Assembly (NCBI RefSeq): GCF_030269445.1
Contig: NZ_BSTJ01000023.1
Coordinates: forward strand, 1-61,324
DNA: 61,324 nt
Reading direction: 5' to 3'
Origin: Actinoallomurus iriomotensis
Lineage (GTDB): Bacteria; Actinomycetota; Actinomycetes; Streptosporangiales; Streptosporangiaceae
Positions 40,769 through 49,144 of this stretch are shown one piece after another. The notes under the pieces are model-generated. The model did no database searches. It was given only the letters and a program-made list of their open reading frames with translations, and was not told where the DNA came from. The translations under genes and the position numbers were made by a program. Position 1 is the first letter of the stretch, and every line of letters begins with the position of its first letter.

Positions 40769-43283
40769 CCGGCCCGTCCTCGGGCACCAGGAGGCAGATG
40801 TTGGTGTAGAACCGAGCGCCCTTGGCGCCCTTGGTGGAGGCGACGCCGTAGCGCGCGAGGGCGGTCGTGAGGGCCTTCGCCGACTTGGGGTCCTCGCCCT
40901 CGGTGAAGCAGAACCGTTCGTATTCCTCGCGGAACTTCGACACCCGTGTGCGGACAAGGTCTCCGCCGCCGACGTTGCAATATTCCTGCACGAATTGACC
41001 GATGGAATCCTGGTCGGATTCGTATTCCGCCGTAGCGGCCTTGACCGACTCCGGTTCGTTGAGTCCACCTTTGGCGAATTCGACGGCGCCGCGAATTATC
41101 CACGCGAGAATGGCGGGGCCGTGTTCGCGGGAAAGGATGCCCTGGAGGTCGTCGATGATCTGGTCCTTGGGCACCTCATGCACGAACGGGATGAGGCGAA
41201 GGCGGCGCCAGAACGCGCGGCCGCCAGAGCGTACGACGGGCCGGTGGTTGCCCATCAGCCAGAGGTGGTGTGTGGGTTGGAAGCTGAAGTGGTCGGCCCT
41301 CATGAACCTCGCGGTCAACGTGTCGCCGCCGGTGAGCTGTTTCACCTTCGCCTCGTCGAACCGGTCGGCTTCGTCGACCTCGGAGCAGACGACCATGCGG
41401 ACGCCGGCGAGACGGGCGATCTCGGTCTCGTGGGCGGCGTGCGCCTTGGCCATGAGGAAGCCGGACGGCGCGGTGGTGGCGTAGTCGCCCAGGACGCTCG
41501 TGAGGCTCTCCAGGAAGACGCCCTTGCCGTTACCTCCGGAGCCGAACGCGAACGGCAGTACGTGCTTCGTGACGGCGCCGGTGGCGGAGTATCCGACGAG
41601 CCGCTGGAGGTACCCGGTGAGGTCGGCGTCGGCGTTGAACGTGGTGCCGAGGAACGCGTTCCACAGGCTGGTGTCGGCGTTCGGGTCGGGAGCGCACGCG
41701 GTGATGCGGGTGTGGAGCATGGCGGGGTCGGCGGGCAGGAGGTCGCCGGTGCGGAGGTCGACGATCCCGGCGGGGGTGTTCAGCTGCCAGGGGTGGTTAT
41801 CGAGGTCGTCGAGGGTGACGACGACTCGGGTGTCGGTCTCGGCCTGGAGGAGCATGGCACTCGTGCCGACGGCGGACAGCGCGCGCTTCTTGTGCCGCTC
41901 GGCTTCCTTGTCGGGGCCTTCGGGCAGGCCGCGGGCGACGCGTTTCGCGTACTCGCGTACGAGGCCGCCGCTGCTGGGTTCCCAGTGCCAGCGGGTGCCG
42001 TCCCAGGTGAGCCAGCGGCCGCGGTCGGGGCAGAAGCGGATGACGTCGCCGAACCGGTCGACGAGGGCGAGGGCGGCGCCGTCGTCGGAGCGTTCGTAGG
42101 TGCGTTCCTCGACGAGCGTGAGCGGCTGCGCCTGGCCGGGGTTCAGTTCGGTGACGGTGGCCAGGCTGCCGTCGACGCCGAGGCCCGTGGGGATCGGCTG
42201 CGGGCCGAGGACGGGCCGGGAGGGCTCGGGCGGGCGCTGCCCGTACCCGGCGGCCTGGAGAGCTTTGGCGGCCGCGGAGTGGTCCCCTGCGTGGTTCATC
42301 AGGGCGTACGCGCCGAACTTCGTGTACGGCACCTCCGCCTCGAATTCGGTCGAGGTGGTGAAGACGTACAGCCGGTCGCGGTCGTCGCGGGCACCGGTGG
42401 TCGCGGACAGGCCGTCGCGTTTCCCGGGCCGCCGCCAGTAGCGGGTCGTGCCGCGGTGGAACACGAGCGTCCATCCGGCGGGGCCGAGGATGTCCGCCCA
42501 GTCGGTGCGGGCTTCGTAGTCGTCGCCCGGGGAAATGCCGCCGGCGGCGTGCTCGCGGTCGTCGGACGGCTGTAGGAAGCGGATCGGCTCGGGCGGCGGC
42601 GGTGTCTGGTCGAAGGCCTTCGCGAGCTCGTACAGGGCGTCGCGCTGCTCACCGGTGATGGTGGGGATGGTCGCGGGGCCGCCGGCGAGGAGTTCCCACG
42701 GGCGGCCGGTCGGGTGGCAGCGCGCGGCCGTGGGTGCGACGACGACGAACCCGCCCTCGCCGCGGGTCTCCAGGAGCACCCGGCGGAACACCTTGCCGGG
42801 CTGCCGTTCGCGGGTGCGGCGTTCGTCGTCGGTGAGTTCGTGCTCGTACGCCGGCCGGGATGCGAGCTTCGTGTTCGGGCGGGCGGCCGCGCCGGTGACG
42901 CGGTAGAGGATGTGGACGCCGCCGGACGGTGTGCGTTCGAGGTAGCCGGTGAGGAGCTGCTGCAGGAGGTCGCCAAGGCCGGCCGCTCCGGCGAGCTGGA
43001 GGAGCTCGGTGAGTAGCCCGGCGTCGACGGCGCGGCCCTCGAGTTCGAGCATCTCCAGTTCGCCGGACACGGCGCCGGTGATGACGCCGACGCCGTGGTG
43101 CCGGCGGGCCCAGTCCTCGACCTGCTGGCGGGTGGGCGGGGTGTGTTGGTAGTCGCGCCAGTTCACGGCGGGCGCCTTGGTGCCGTCTCCTCGTACGGGG
43201 AGGACGGCGATGCCGACGTCGTGGATATGGAGGGCCGCGGTGGTGAGGTCCGCGGGTTGGGTGGCGTCGGCGTCGTCGCTCAA
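40713..43283 (-). CDS. Prim-Pol / D5-type primase-helicase (856 aa)
   Basis: The N-terminal third is an archaeo-eukaryotic-type Prim-Pol domain (VGIAVLPVRGDGTKAP; SGELEMLELEGRAV; TPSGGVHILYRV). The C-terminal half is a D5/P4-type SF3 helicase with Walker A near 580-588 (FGSGGNGKG), Walker B-like MVVCSEVDE and HHLWLMGNHRP. It should unwind the origin and prime replication. I chose TTG 43283, which sits 6 nt after AGGAG; no closer ATG or GTG fits. AICEs and actinophages both use Prim-Pol proteins, so it may serve both states of the element. The usual Asp metal ligands of the Prim-Pol appear as Glu in LELEG. Confidence 0.85.
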   Translation of the reverse strand: MSDDADATQPADLTTAALHIHDVGIAVLPVRGDGTKAPAVNWRDYQHTPPTRQQVEDWARRHHGVGVITGAVSGELEMLELEGRAVDAGLLTELLQLAGAAGLGDLLQQLLTGYLERTPSGGVHILYRVTGAAARPNTKLASRPAYEHELTDDERRTRERQPGKVFRRVLLETRGEGGFVVVAPTAARCHPTGRPWELLAGGPATIPTITGEQRDALYELAKAFDQTPPPPEPIRFLQPSDDREHAAGGISPGDDYEARTDWADILGPAGWTLVFHRGTTRYWRRPGKRDGLSATTGARDDRDRLYVFTTSTEFEAEVPYTKFGAYALMNHAGDHSAAAKALQAAGYGQRPPEPSRPVLGPQPIPTGLGVDGSLATVTELNPGQAQPLTLVEERTYERSDDGAALALVDRFGDVIRFCPDRGRWLTWDGTRWHWEPSSGGLVREYAKRVARGLPEGPDKEAERHKKRALSAVGTSAMLLQAETDTRVVVTLDDLDNHPWQLNTPAGIVDLRTGDLLPADPAMLHTRITACAPDPNADTSLWNAFLGTTFNADADLTGYLQRLVGYSATGAVTKHVLPFAFGSGGNGKGVFLESLTSVLGDYATTAPSGFLMAKAHAAHETEIARLAGVRMVVCSEVDEADRFDEAKVKQLTGGDTLTARFMRADHFSFQPTHHLWLMGNHRPVVRSGGRAFWRRLRLIPFVHEVPKDQIIDDLQGILSREHGPAILAWIIRGAVEFAKGGLNEPESVKAATAEYESDQDSIGQFVQEYCNVGGGDLVRTRVSKFREEYERFCFTEGEDPKSAKALTTALARYGVASTKGAKGARFYTNICLLVPEDGPDDTPPDDDPPPAEQLGWR

Positions 43284-43339
43284 GTGGAGCTCCTGCGGGT
43301 GCGCGGTATGTCGGGGACAGGGATGCAGGTGGGCGAGGG

Positions 43340-45172
43340 TCAGGCGTAGTGGTCGATCCAGGCGAGGCCGGTCCGGTCGAGGCCTTCGCGGGCGCGGGTG
43401 ACGGCGACGTAGGCGAGCATGGCGTCCTCGGCGGGCACGCCCTGGTCCTCCTCGCCGTCGCCCTCGCCGCCGGTGACCTTTGTGGGCCGCGGGAAGTCGT
43501 TCGCGATCTTCACGGTCGTCCACTCGCGGCCTTTGGCCTTGTGGACGGTGGAGACGGTGACGTCGGCGTGCTGCTCGATGACGAGGTGCTCGATGACGTC
43601 GATGATCACGTCGGGGCCGTGCTCGTCGACGAGCTTCACGAACGTCTTCAGGTCCGAGCCGTCGCTGTCCTGCTCGACGTACTCCTGGAGTTCGGCCCAC
43701 GTGCGGAAGGCGTACAGCTCGGGGTGGGAGCAGCCCTTGCCGGCCTTGAGGGTGACGGCTGCCTCGGCGAGTTTGCGGACTTCGCGGCCGCCGCCGACGA
43801 GCGCGACCCGCTTCCCCGCGGCGAGCGCGAGCATGACCTGCCGGATCGTCTCGGAGTTGGAGCGGCACAGGATCGCGGTCGGCTCCTCGAGGGCGCCGAT
43901 GGTCGAGGTGATCTGGTCGTAGCCGGTGAGGCGAAGGTCGGTGTCGAGGAGGCTCAGCCACTTGTTCGCCTCGCGGGCGATCGGGTCGCCGAACCGGAAG
44001 CTCTGGGACAGGCGGAGGCGTTCGCCGTCGAAGCCGGCCATGGCGTCGCGGGCGCCCCGCCACCCGTAGATGGCCTGCGCTCGGTCGCCGACGAGGATCC
44101 GCTGCGCGTGGCCCTGGGCGGCGACGATCGCGGCGATGACGGGGTTGGCGTCCTGGGCCTCGTCGAGCATGACGTAGTCGGCGGGCAGAACGGGCCCGGA
44201 CAGCTGCCACATCTTCAGGTAGTGGTCGTGGGCGAACCGGAGCTGCCCGTCGATGTGGGTGACGTCGTCCCACATGCGGCGGGCGTACGGCAGGAGCGTC
44301 TGGCGGAGCATCGTGACGGTCGCGTGGTCATCCAGGCCGGGCACGCGAGGCACGTGCCACGGCTCGATCACCGCGGCGTCGGAGTAGCAGAAGCGGGTGA
44401 CCGTGTCGGAGACGATCCGGGCCTGCATCGCGGGGGTGAGGATCCGGTCGGCGGGCGTCTTGATGGTCTTGGTGATCTTCAGCATCCGCGCGGTCTCGCG
44501 AGCGGGGACACGAGGCCCGTTCAACCGGTGGGAGAACTGGTTGCCGAGGGCTCGGTACGCGAGGCTGTGCGCGGTCGAGCAGGTGACCCAGGGGCCGAAG
44601 CGGCGGCGGGCCTCGTCGGCGATGGCACGGTTGAACGCGAAGTACGTGCCGCGGCGGCCGGTCGCGACGGCGGCGAGCATCTCCAGCGTGGATGTCTTCC
44701 CGGATCCGGCGCCGGCCTCGGCGACGAGGTGCTTCCCGGCGGCGAACGCGTCGACGACGGCCTGCTGCTCGTCGGTCGGGGTGCGGCCGGTGAGCTGCGC
44801 GATGGTGAAGCCGCTCAGCGCCGGGGCGGCCGGCGCGGGCTGCTCGTCGGCGGGCTGGAGGAACGCGGGCAGGCCCGGCGCCGGAGGTGCGGGTGCTGGC
44901 AGCGTGCCGCTCCAGATTTCGCCCCAGCCGATGGGCTCAGGGCCGTGGCTGCAGGTGATTCGCTGGTGGCCGCACACGGTGCAGCGAGCGACGTCACAGC
45001 CGTCGTCGTGCGGGCGGCCAGGCGGCACGTGGCAGTCACGGCACAGGCTGCTGGCTCCCGGCTGTTCCTCGGCCGGCTGGGCGAACATCGGCGGCGCGGG
45101 CTCGTCAACGGGCTGGGTGAACATCGGCGGGCCCGGGTCGAGTTCGGCGGGCTGCGTGAACGGGAAGGTCAA
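43340..45172 (-). CDS. UvrD/RecB-family DNA helicase with FxQP repeats and zinc finger
   Basis: The 610-residue SF1 helicase has Walker A AGAGSGKT (153-160), DEAQD Walker B (VMLDEAQDANP), GDRAQAIYGWRGA, STVHKAKGREW and YVAVTRAREGLDR near the end. The first 120 residues are unlike UvrD. They hold FTQP (5-8, 18-21), FAQP (30-33) and FLQP (104-107) around a Cys-rich finger (Cys44, 47, 59, 64, 67, 74). The F-x-Q-P motifs recur in neighbouring DNA-metabolism proteins and may be docking motifs. It probably acts in phage recombination or replication restart. Confidence 0.88.
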   Translation of the reverse strand: MTFPFTQPAELDPGPPMFTQPVDEPAPPMFAQPAEEQPGASSLCRDCHVPPGRPHDDGCDVARCTVCGHQRITCSHGPEPIGWGEIWSGTLPAPAPPAPGLPAFLQPADEQPAPAAPALSGFTIAQLTGRTPTDEQQAVVDAFAAGKHLVAEAGAGSGKTSTLEMLAAVATGRRGTYFAFNRAIADEARRRFGPWVTCSTAHSLAYRALGNQFSHRLNGPRVPARETARMLKITKTIKTPADRILTPAMQARIVSDTVTRFCYSDAAVIEPWHVPRVPGLDDHATVTMLRQTLLPYARRMWDDVTHIDGQLRFAHDHYLKMWQLSGPVLPADYVMLDEAQDANPVIAAIVAAQGHAQRILVGDRAQAIYGWRGARDAMAGFDGERLRLSQSFRFGDPIAREANKWLSLLDTDLRLTGYDQITSTIGALEEPTAILCRSNSETIRQVMLALAAGKRVALVGGGREVRKLAEAAVTLKAGKGCSHPELYAFRTWAELQEYVEQDSDGSDLKTFVKLVDEHGPDVIIDVIEHLVIEQHADVTVSTVHKAKGREWTTVKIANDFPRPTKVTGGEGDGEEDQGVPAEDAMLAYVAVTRAREGLDRTGLAWIDHYA

Positions 45173-45257
45173 GGTCGTCTCCTGTCGTCGGGGTGGTGTT
45201 CGTGCCCCGTCTCCGTCGTGGGCGGGCGCCAGGCCGGGCCTGGTGACGGGGCGACCA

Positions 45258-45512
45258 TCAGGTGACGGGGATGGTCAGGCGATGCGTGGCGATGTTCTTG
45301 CCGTCGTGCGTCCAGCGGTGGCCCGGCGTACGCGGCTTGCCGTCGCTGAAGACCTCGACGTGGACAGCGGACGTGGTAAACGACATTTCGGCGACGTTGG
45401 CCGGGTCGATGCCGAGCAGGCGGACGGCCTGCTGGACCTGTTCGAACGAGACCGACGCCGGGACGCCAGTGACGGTGATGGTCGACGGCTGTGGCACGTC
45501 TTGGTCGTTCAT
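45258..45512 (-). CDS. Hypothetical small protein (84 aa)
   Basis: An alpha/beta protein with VSFEQVQQAVRLLGIDPANVAEMSF then beta strands. It is followed in transcription by the helicase with an 85-nt gap and is coupled upstream. Unknown. Confidence 0.5.
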   Translation of the reverse strand: MNDQDVPQPSTITVTGVPASVSFEQVQQAVRLLGIDPANVAEMSFTTSAVHVEVFSDGKPRTPGHRWTHDGKNIATHRLTIPVT

Positions 45513-45667
45513 GCGGGGATGACCTTCAGGAAGTAGAGCTCGCCGTCGACCTCCAGGCCGAGGACGTCCGGTTCACCGTCGATGGCGCTCACGTTCTCGG
45601 TGTCGAAGTCGGTCTCGCCGGTGAGCAGACCGACGAGCCGGTCCCGGACGCTGCTGACGTCGCTCAT
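45509..45667 (-). CDS. Very small protein (52 aa)
   Basis: ATG 45667 to TGA 45509 encodes MSDVSSVRDRLVGLLTGETD and a beta-rich end (LEVDGELYFLKVIPA). Four-nt overlaps with both neighbours support translation. Unknown. Confidence 0.55.
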   Translation of the reverse strand: MSDVSSVRDRLVGLLTGETDFDTENVSAIDGEPDVLGLEVDGELYFLKVIPA

Positions 45668-46182
45668 CGGCCGGTCACGCCCTTCGTGACGGCCTCGGTG
45701 ATCAGCTCGGCGGCCTGGGCGCGGACGGCGTCGACGACTTTCTGCCGCTCGGCCTTGATGGCGTCGGCGAGCTCGGTCTTCAGTTCCCTGCTGACCATCT
45801 CGTGGATGAGCTGCCGGCCGAGCGGCTGGGCGTTCCGGTCGTAGCTGCCCTTCGGGGTGCCCTGGAGGATCTTGCGGGCCTCGTCGACGACGACCTCGCG
45901 CATGGAGATGGGCTCTCCGATCGGGTCGCCGTAGGCGACGGTCCGCTGGATGGGTTTGGCGATCGTTTCGGCGATCATCGGGGTGATCTGCGCGCGGATC
46001 TCCTCGTCGCGGATCTCGCGGATTCGGCGCCGGAGCGTCGACCAGTCGTCGGTCTGCATGAACCGGGAGGCGAGCTCGGTGACGACGAGGTCGGCGAGCG
46101 TCGCGGGTTCGTCGTTCGGTCCGTAGTAGCCACGGATGGCGGTGCTGAGGTCGACGTCGCCGACCTTCACTTCGATCTGCAC
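45664..46182 (-). CDS. Hypothetical helical protein (172 aa)
   Basis: GTG 46182 has AAGGAG 7 nt upstream. The N-terminus is beta-like (QIEVKVGDVDLSTAIRGYYG); the rest is long helices rich in Arg, Glu, Ile and Ala. It lies between the SSB-like gene and the helicase, so a role in DNA metabolism is likely. No family recognised. Confidence 0.55.
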   Translation of the reverse strand: MQIEVKVGDVDLSTAIRGYYGPNDEPATLADLVVTELASRFMQTDDWSTLRRRIREIRDEEIRAQITPMIAETIAKPIQRTVAYGDPIGEPISMREVVVDEARKILQGTPKGSYDRNAQPLGRQLIHEMVSRELKTELADAIKAERQKVVDAVRAQAAELITEAVTKGVTGR

Positions 46183-46256
46183 TCGGGTGCTCCTTGTCGG
46201 GTGGGTGGCGGGGCGGGCCGCCGGGGAAGGTGCGGCCCGCCCCTGGTGGGTGTGGG

Positions 46257-47084
46257 TCAGGCGCCCTGGGGCGCGGGCGGGAGCTGGCCGCCGTTCTGCA
46301 GCTGCTGGAGGAGTGCCTGGGCCTCCGGGGTGATCTGGTTGACGTCGTACGGCTGGCCGCCCGCCGGCGGCTGCGGCGCGGCGGGCGCGGGCGGGGCGGG
46401 CGCGTACTGCTGCTGCGGCTGGGGTGCCGGAGCGGCGGCCTGCGGCGCCTGGGCGTACTGCTGGGGCGCGGCCTGCTGAGGCGGGACGCCCTGCTGCCCG
46501 TACTGCGGCTGCGGCGCGGGGACCGCGGCCTGGGCCGGGTACTGCTGAGGCGCCTGCCCGTACTGGGGCTGCGGGGCGGCCGGCGCGTACTGCTGGGGCG
46601 CGGCCCCCTGCGCCGGGTACTGCTGCCCCTGCTGGGCGTACTGCTGCGGCTGGGGCGCCGGGGCTGGCCTCGACGCGGCCTGCTGGGCGGGCTGGCCGAA
46701 GTTGTTCATCGGGTTCGCCGCCAGCCACGCCTGGGCGCGGTGGTCGTCCTGGCCGGGCGTGAACGGCCCGAGGACCCATGCGAGGTTGTCGCCCTTGCCG
46801 GGCGCCTGGGTGATGCGCCCGAGGACCATCTCTCCGGTCCGGAGCGCCTTGCCCAGCTTGCCGACGACCCCGGGGTGGGAGTCGTTGACGTGCTGCTGCA
46901 GGACGGGGTTCGGGGTGTCGAGGTCGACCATGTCGAACACCGCGTGCGGCTTGTCGGCGCTGGCGAGGTTGTCGTACTTCGTGCCGATCTCGTGCACCTT
47001 GGTGACGAGGATGAGGTGCCCGAACGCGTCGGCGGGCTTGAACCAGTCGCCGGAGCTGGGCTGCCCGAAGGTGGGCATGGACAT
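46257..47084 (-). CDS. SSB-like protein with long Gln/Pro/Ala-rich tail (275 aa)
   Basis: The first 125 residues form a compact domain (FKPADAFGHLILVTKVHEIGTKYDN; AVFDMVDLD; GEMVLGRITQAPGKGDNLAWVLGPF). The next 120 are low complexity made of QQYAQ, PQYGQ and QYPAQ units. The two-part layout resembles an ssDNA-binding protein with a disordered tail. FGQP occurs twice (residues 6-9 and near 128). ATG 47084 has GGGAG upstream. It precedes the helicase and follows the nuclease in transcription, which supports recombination or replication work. The SSB role is inferred. Confidence 0.6.
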   Translation of the reverse strand: MSMPTFGQPSSGDWFKPADAFGHLILVTKVHEIGTKYDNLASADKPHAVFDMVDLDTPNPVLQQHVNDSHPGVVGKLGKALRTGEMVLGRITQAPGKGDNLAWVLGPFTPGQDDHRAQAWLAANPMNNFGQPAQQAASRPAPAPQPQQYAQQGQQYPAQGAAPQQYAPAAPQPQYGQAPQQYPAQAAVPAPQPQYGQQGVPPQQAAPQQYAQAPQAAAPAPQPQQQYAPAPPAPAAPQPPAGGQPYDVNQITPEAQALLQQLQNGGQLPPAPQGA

Positions 47085-47101
47085 GTGTTTCTCCCTGTTT
47101 C

Positions 47102-47926
47102 CTATGCGGCCTTGGCCTGTGCGGTGGTGGGGTTTTTGGGCGGAAGGTTGCCGGGGCAGCCTTCGCTCAGGTCGGTGGAGCGGGGCTTGAAGTAGGGGCA
47201 GTACTTGCAGTCCCAGCCCGGGTCGGCGGGGATCAGCGACCACATCGCTGGGTTCGCCTCGGGGTCGAGGGCGATGATCAGGTCGCGGATCGTGTACATG
47301 CGGCGGAGAGCGTCGAGCGCGACCTGCCGGTCGTAGGGCTGTTTCCACACCCACAGGCCGGACAGGTAGCCGGTGCGGGGCACGAACGCGAGGGCGACCT
47401 CACGCGGCTTGTAGCCGAGGAACTCCCAGCCCAGCCCGTACACGTTGGCCTGCACGACGTACTTGCGCCGCGGCCCCTCGCTCTTGTACTTGCGCATGAC
47501 GGAGTCACCGACGACCTTCCAGTCGATGACGCGGTCGTGGAGCCGGTCGTACAGGTCGCAGGACCCGCCGGGCATGAGCGGCGGCGCGATCGTGAGGCGC
47601 TGCTCGACGATGAACCGGCCGCCCAGCTCGGGCCGCGAGAACGCCTCTTCGGCCCAGCCGTGGAATCCGGTGCCGATGATGGACGCGAGCGGGTCGTTGC
47701 CGGTGTTCGCCTTGTCCCAGTCGAGCAGCTTGTATGCGATCTTCCGGTCGCAGGTGTCGCCGACCTCCGACGGGCCGATGTGGGACTGCCGGGAGCGGGG
47801 GGCGTTCGTCGAGGCGTCGCGGATGATGTGCGCGAGCTCGCCGGCGACGGCGTCGTTCTCGTCGGCGCCGGGCTGCCCGAGGTCGACGGCGCCGGCCTCG
47901 GGCTGGGTGAACGTCGGCGCGGTCAC
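47102..47926 (-). CDS. Cas4/RecB-like PD-(D/E)XK exonuclease with Fe-S cysteines
   Basis: The 274-residue nuclease shows SHIGPSEVGDTCDRKIAY, GTGFHGWAEEAF, then GSCDLYDRLHDRVIDWKVVG (active-site Asp and D-x-K) and QANVYGLGWEFLG. C-terminal cysteines in WDCKYCPYF...CPG, together with the N-terminal Cys, fit a Cas4/AddB-type Fe-S cluster. FTQP lies at residues 6-9. GTG 47926 overlaps the upstream stop and has GGAG upstream. It should resect DNA ends for phage recombination. Confidence 0.82.
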   Translation of the reverse strand: MTAPTFTQPEAGAVDLGQPGADENDAVAGELAHIIRDASTNAPRSRQSHIGPSEVGDTCDRKIAYKLLDWDKANTGNDPLASIIGTGFHGWAEEAFSRPELGGRFIVEQRLTIAPPLMPGGSCDLYDRLHDRVIDWKVVGDSVMRKYKSEGPRRKYVVQANVYGLGWEFLGYKPREVALAFVPRTGYLSGLWVWKQPYDRQVALDALRRMYTIRDLIIALDPEANPAMWSLIPADPGWDCKYCPYFKPRSTDLSEGCPGNLPPKNPTTAQAKAA

Positions 47927-48360
47927 TGCCCGGCTCCCAGCGCCCGGGCTGTACGGCATGGCGCCGCCTCGGTCTCCTCGTGCGCCCACGACTGGACGCA
48001 CTTCTTGCAGCGGCCCTCGTCATCCGGCTGGTGCAGAGCGAGAGCGGCATCCCGCTGCGCGCGGAGCTGCTCGACCTCGGCGGCGAGCAGCTCCGCGTCG
48101 TTCAGCGCGGCGGAGATGATGAGGTCGCTGTCGCGGTCGGGCCGCGAGGGGATGCTCATCCGCCAGCGGCGGTGCGCGCCCTGGGCGGAGACCTCACCGA
48201 CCTCCGTGTACGCGCGCTTGATCCGGTCGCGGACGGCGGCCAGGTCCAGCGCTTCGGACGCCGGCGGCCGGACACTCGCCGACGGCGGGACGTACCCGAC
48301 CGGGAGCTCGCCGTGCGTGACAATCGCGCCGGGCCCGGAAACCACCTCCTGGCCGCTCAT
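47923..48360 (-). CDS. Hypothetical protein with W-R-x-S-I-P motif (145 aa)
   Basis: The middle (RRWRMSIPSRPDRDSDLIISAALNDAELLAAEVEQLR) closely resembles a segment of the 180-residue protein at 48602-49144 (GRWRCSVPGRPGYDTDSIVNAALFD...EVGRLR). The C-terminus has a Cys pair (CKKC). It is a paralog pair separated by a lipoprotein gene. Unknown. Confidence 0.55.
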   Translation of the reverse strand: MSGQEVVSGPGAIVTHGELPVGYVPPSASVRPPASEALDLAAVRDRIKRAYTEVGEVSAQGAHRRWRMSIPSRPDRDSDLIISAALNDAELLAAEVEQLRAQRDAALALHQPDDEGRCKKCVQSWAHEETEAAPCRTARALGAGQ

Positions 48361-48605
48361 CGGGCGCTCCAGTCACAGGACAGGCCGCCGCGGTTCGTGC
48401 CGTCGTAGATCACGCAGGTGACCAGGCGGCCCCCGTCGACCTTGACGTGCACGACCGTCAGCCCCTGGCCGTTGTCGATGTTGGTGTGCGGGGCGGTCGG
48501 CTGCCCGTCGGGTTCCCCGGGTCGGTCGCCGCCGCAGCCTGCGAGGGCGAAGACCGTAACGGCGAGCGTGGCACCGACGCGGGTGTGCGCCTTGGCGCGG
48601 CTCAT
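48357..48605 (-). CDS. Phage-encoded lipoprotein (82 aa)
   Basis: The signal peptide has a basic N-terminus (MSRAKAHTR), a hydrophobic core (VGATLAVTVFA) and lipobox LAGC, with Cys24 as the lipidated residue. The small mature domain has two Cys (LVTCVIYDG; LSCDW) that could pair. Secreted small lipoproteins of phages often block superinfection, so this is a candidate exclusion factor, though it sits in the early operon. Confidence 0.75.
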   Translation of the reverse strand: MSRAKAHTRVGATLAVTVFALAGCGGDRPGEPDGQPTAPHTNIDNGQGLTVVHVKVDGGRLVTCVIYDGTNRGGLSCDWSAR

Positions 48606-49144
48606 CGGTTACCTCCAGCGGGTGCGTTGACGGTGCCGCCGGTGGCGTACGAGGGCCCAGCGGCCTGCCGCCATGCGGTGAGCTGCTTCTCGCTGATCCA
48701 GCCGGTACTGCGGCACGGCTCGCCGGGGTGGCCGGGCTGGGTGAAGCGGCCGAGGATCTCGGTGACGAGGTCGCGGAGCCGGCCGACCTCACGCATGAGG
48801 TACTGCTCGTCGAATAGGGCCGCGTTGACGATGGAGTCGGTGTCGTAGCCGGGCCGGCCGGGGACGCTGCATCGCCACCTGCCGGAGCCTCCGTCGACGA
48901 CGGCCTGGACCTCGCGGAGCGCTCGGCCGTTCCTGCGGCGGACCACGTCGAGGTCGACGGGTAGGCCGGCGCTGCGGCGCGCGAGCTCGGTCTCGGCGGC
49001 GGTGAGTTTGTCGCGGGCGGCGGCGAGCTCGGCGCGCGCGGCCTTGGTTTCGGCGCGGGCCTGGGCGATGTCGAGCGGCCGTATGTCGACCTCGGCGGGC
49101 GGCCGGTGGAAGAACTCGCGGAGGGCGCGGCGGAAGGCGTTCAT
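48602..49144 (-). CDS. Coiled-coil early protein with FTQP motif (180 aa)
   Basis: Residues about 25-60 are coiled coil (ARAETKAARAELAAARDKLTAAETEL). Then come WRCSVPGRPGYDTDSIVNAALFD (shared with 47923-48360) and FTQP in EILGRFTQPGHPGEP near the C-terminus. The shared FTQP links it with the helicase and nuclease. Function unknown. Confidence 0.55.
   Translation of the reverse strand: MNAFRRALREFFHRPPAEVDIRPLDIAQARAETKAARAELAAARDKLTAAETELARRSAGLPVDLDVVRRRNGRALREVQAVVDGGSGRWRCSVPGRPGYDTDSIVNAALFDEQYLMREVGRLRDLVTEILGRFTQPGHPGEPCRSTGWISEKQLTAWRQAAGPSYATGGTVNAPAGGNR

Noticed and set aside
40348-41103. Minus-strand frame of 251 codons over the origin region
   Set aside because: It overlaps the primase gene end in another frame and the repeat array; Arg-rich with no ribosome site, so the repeats explain this stretch better.
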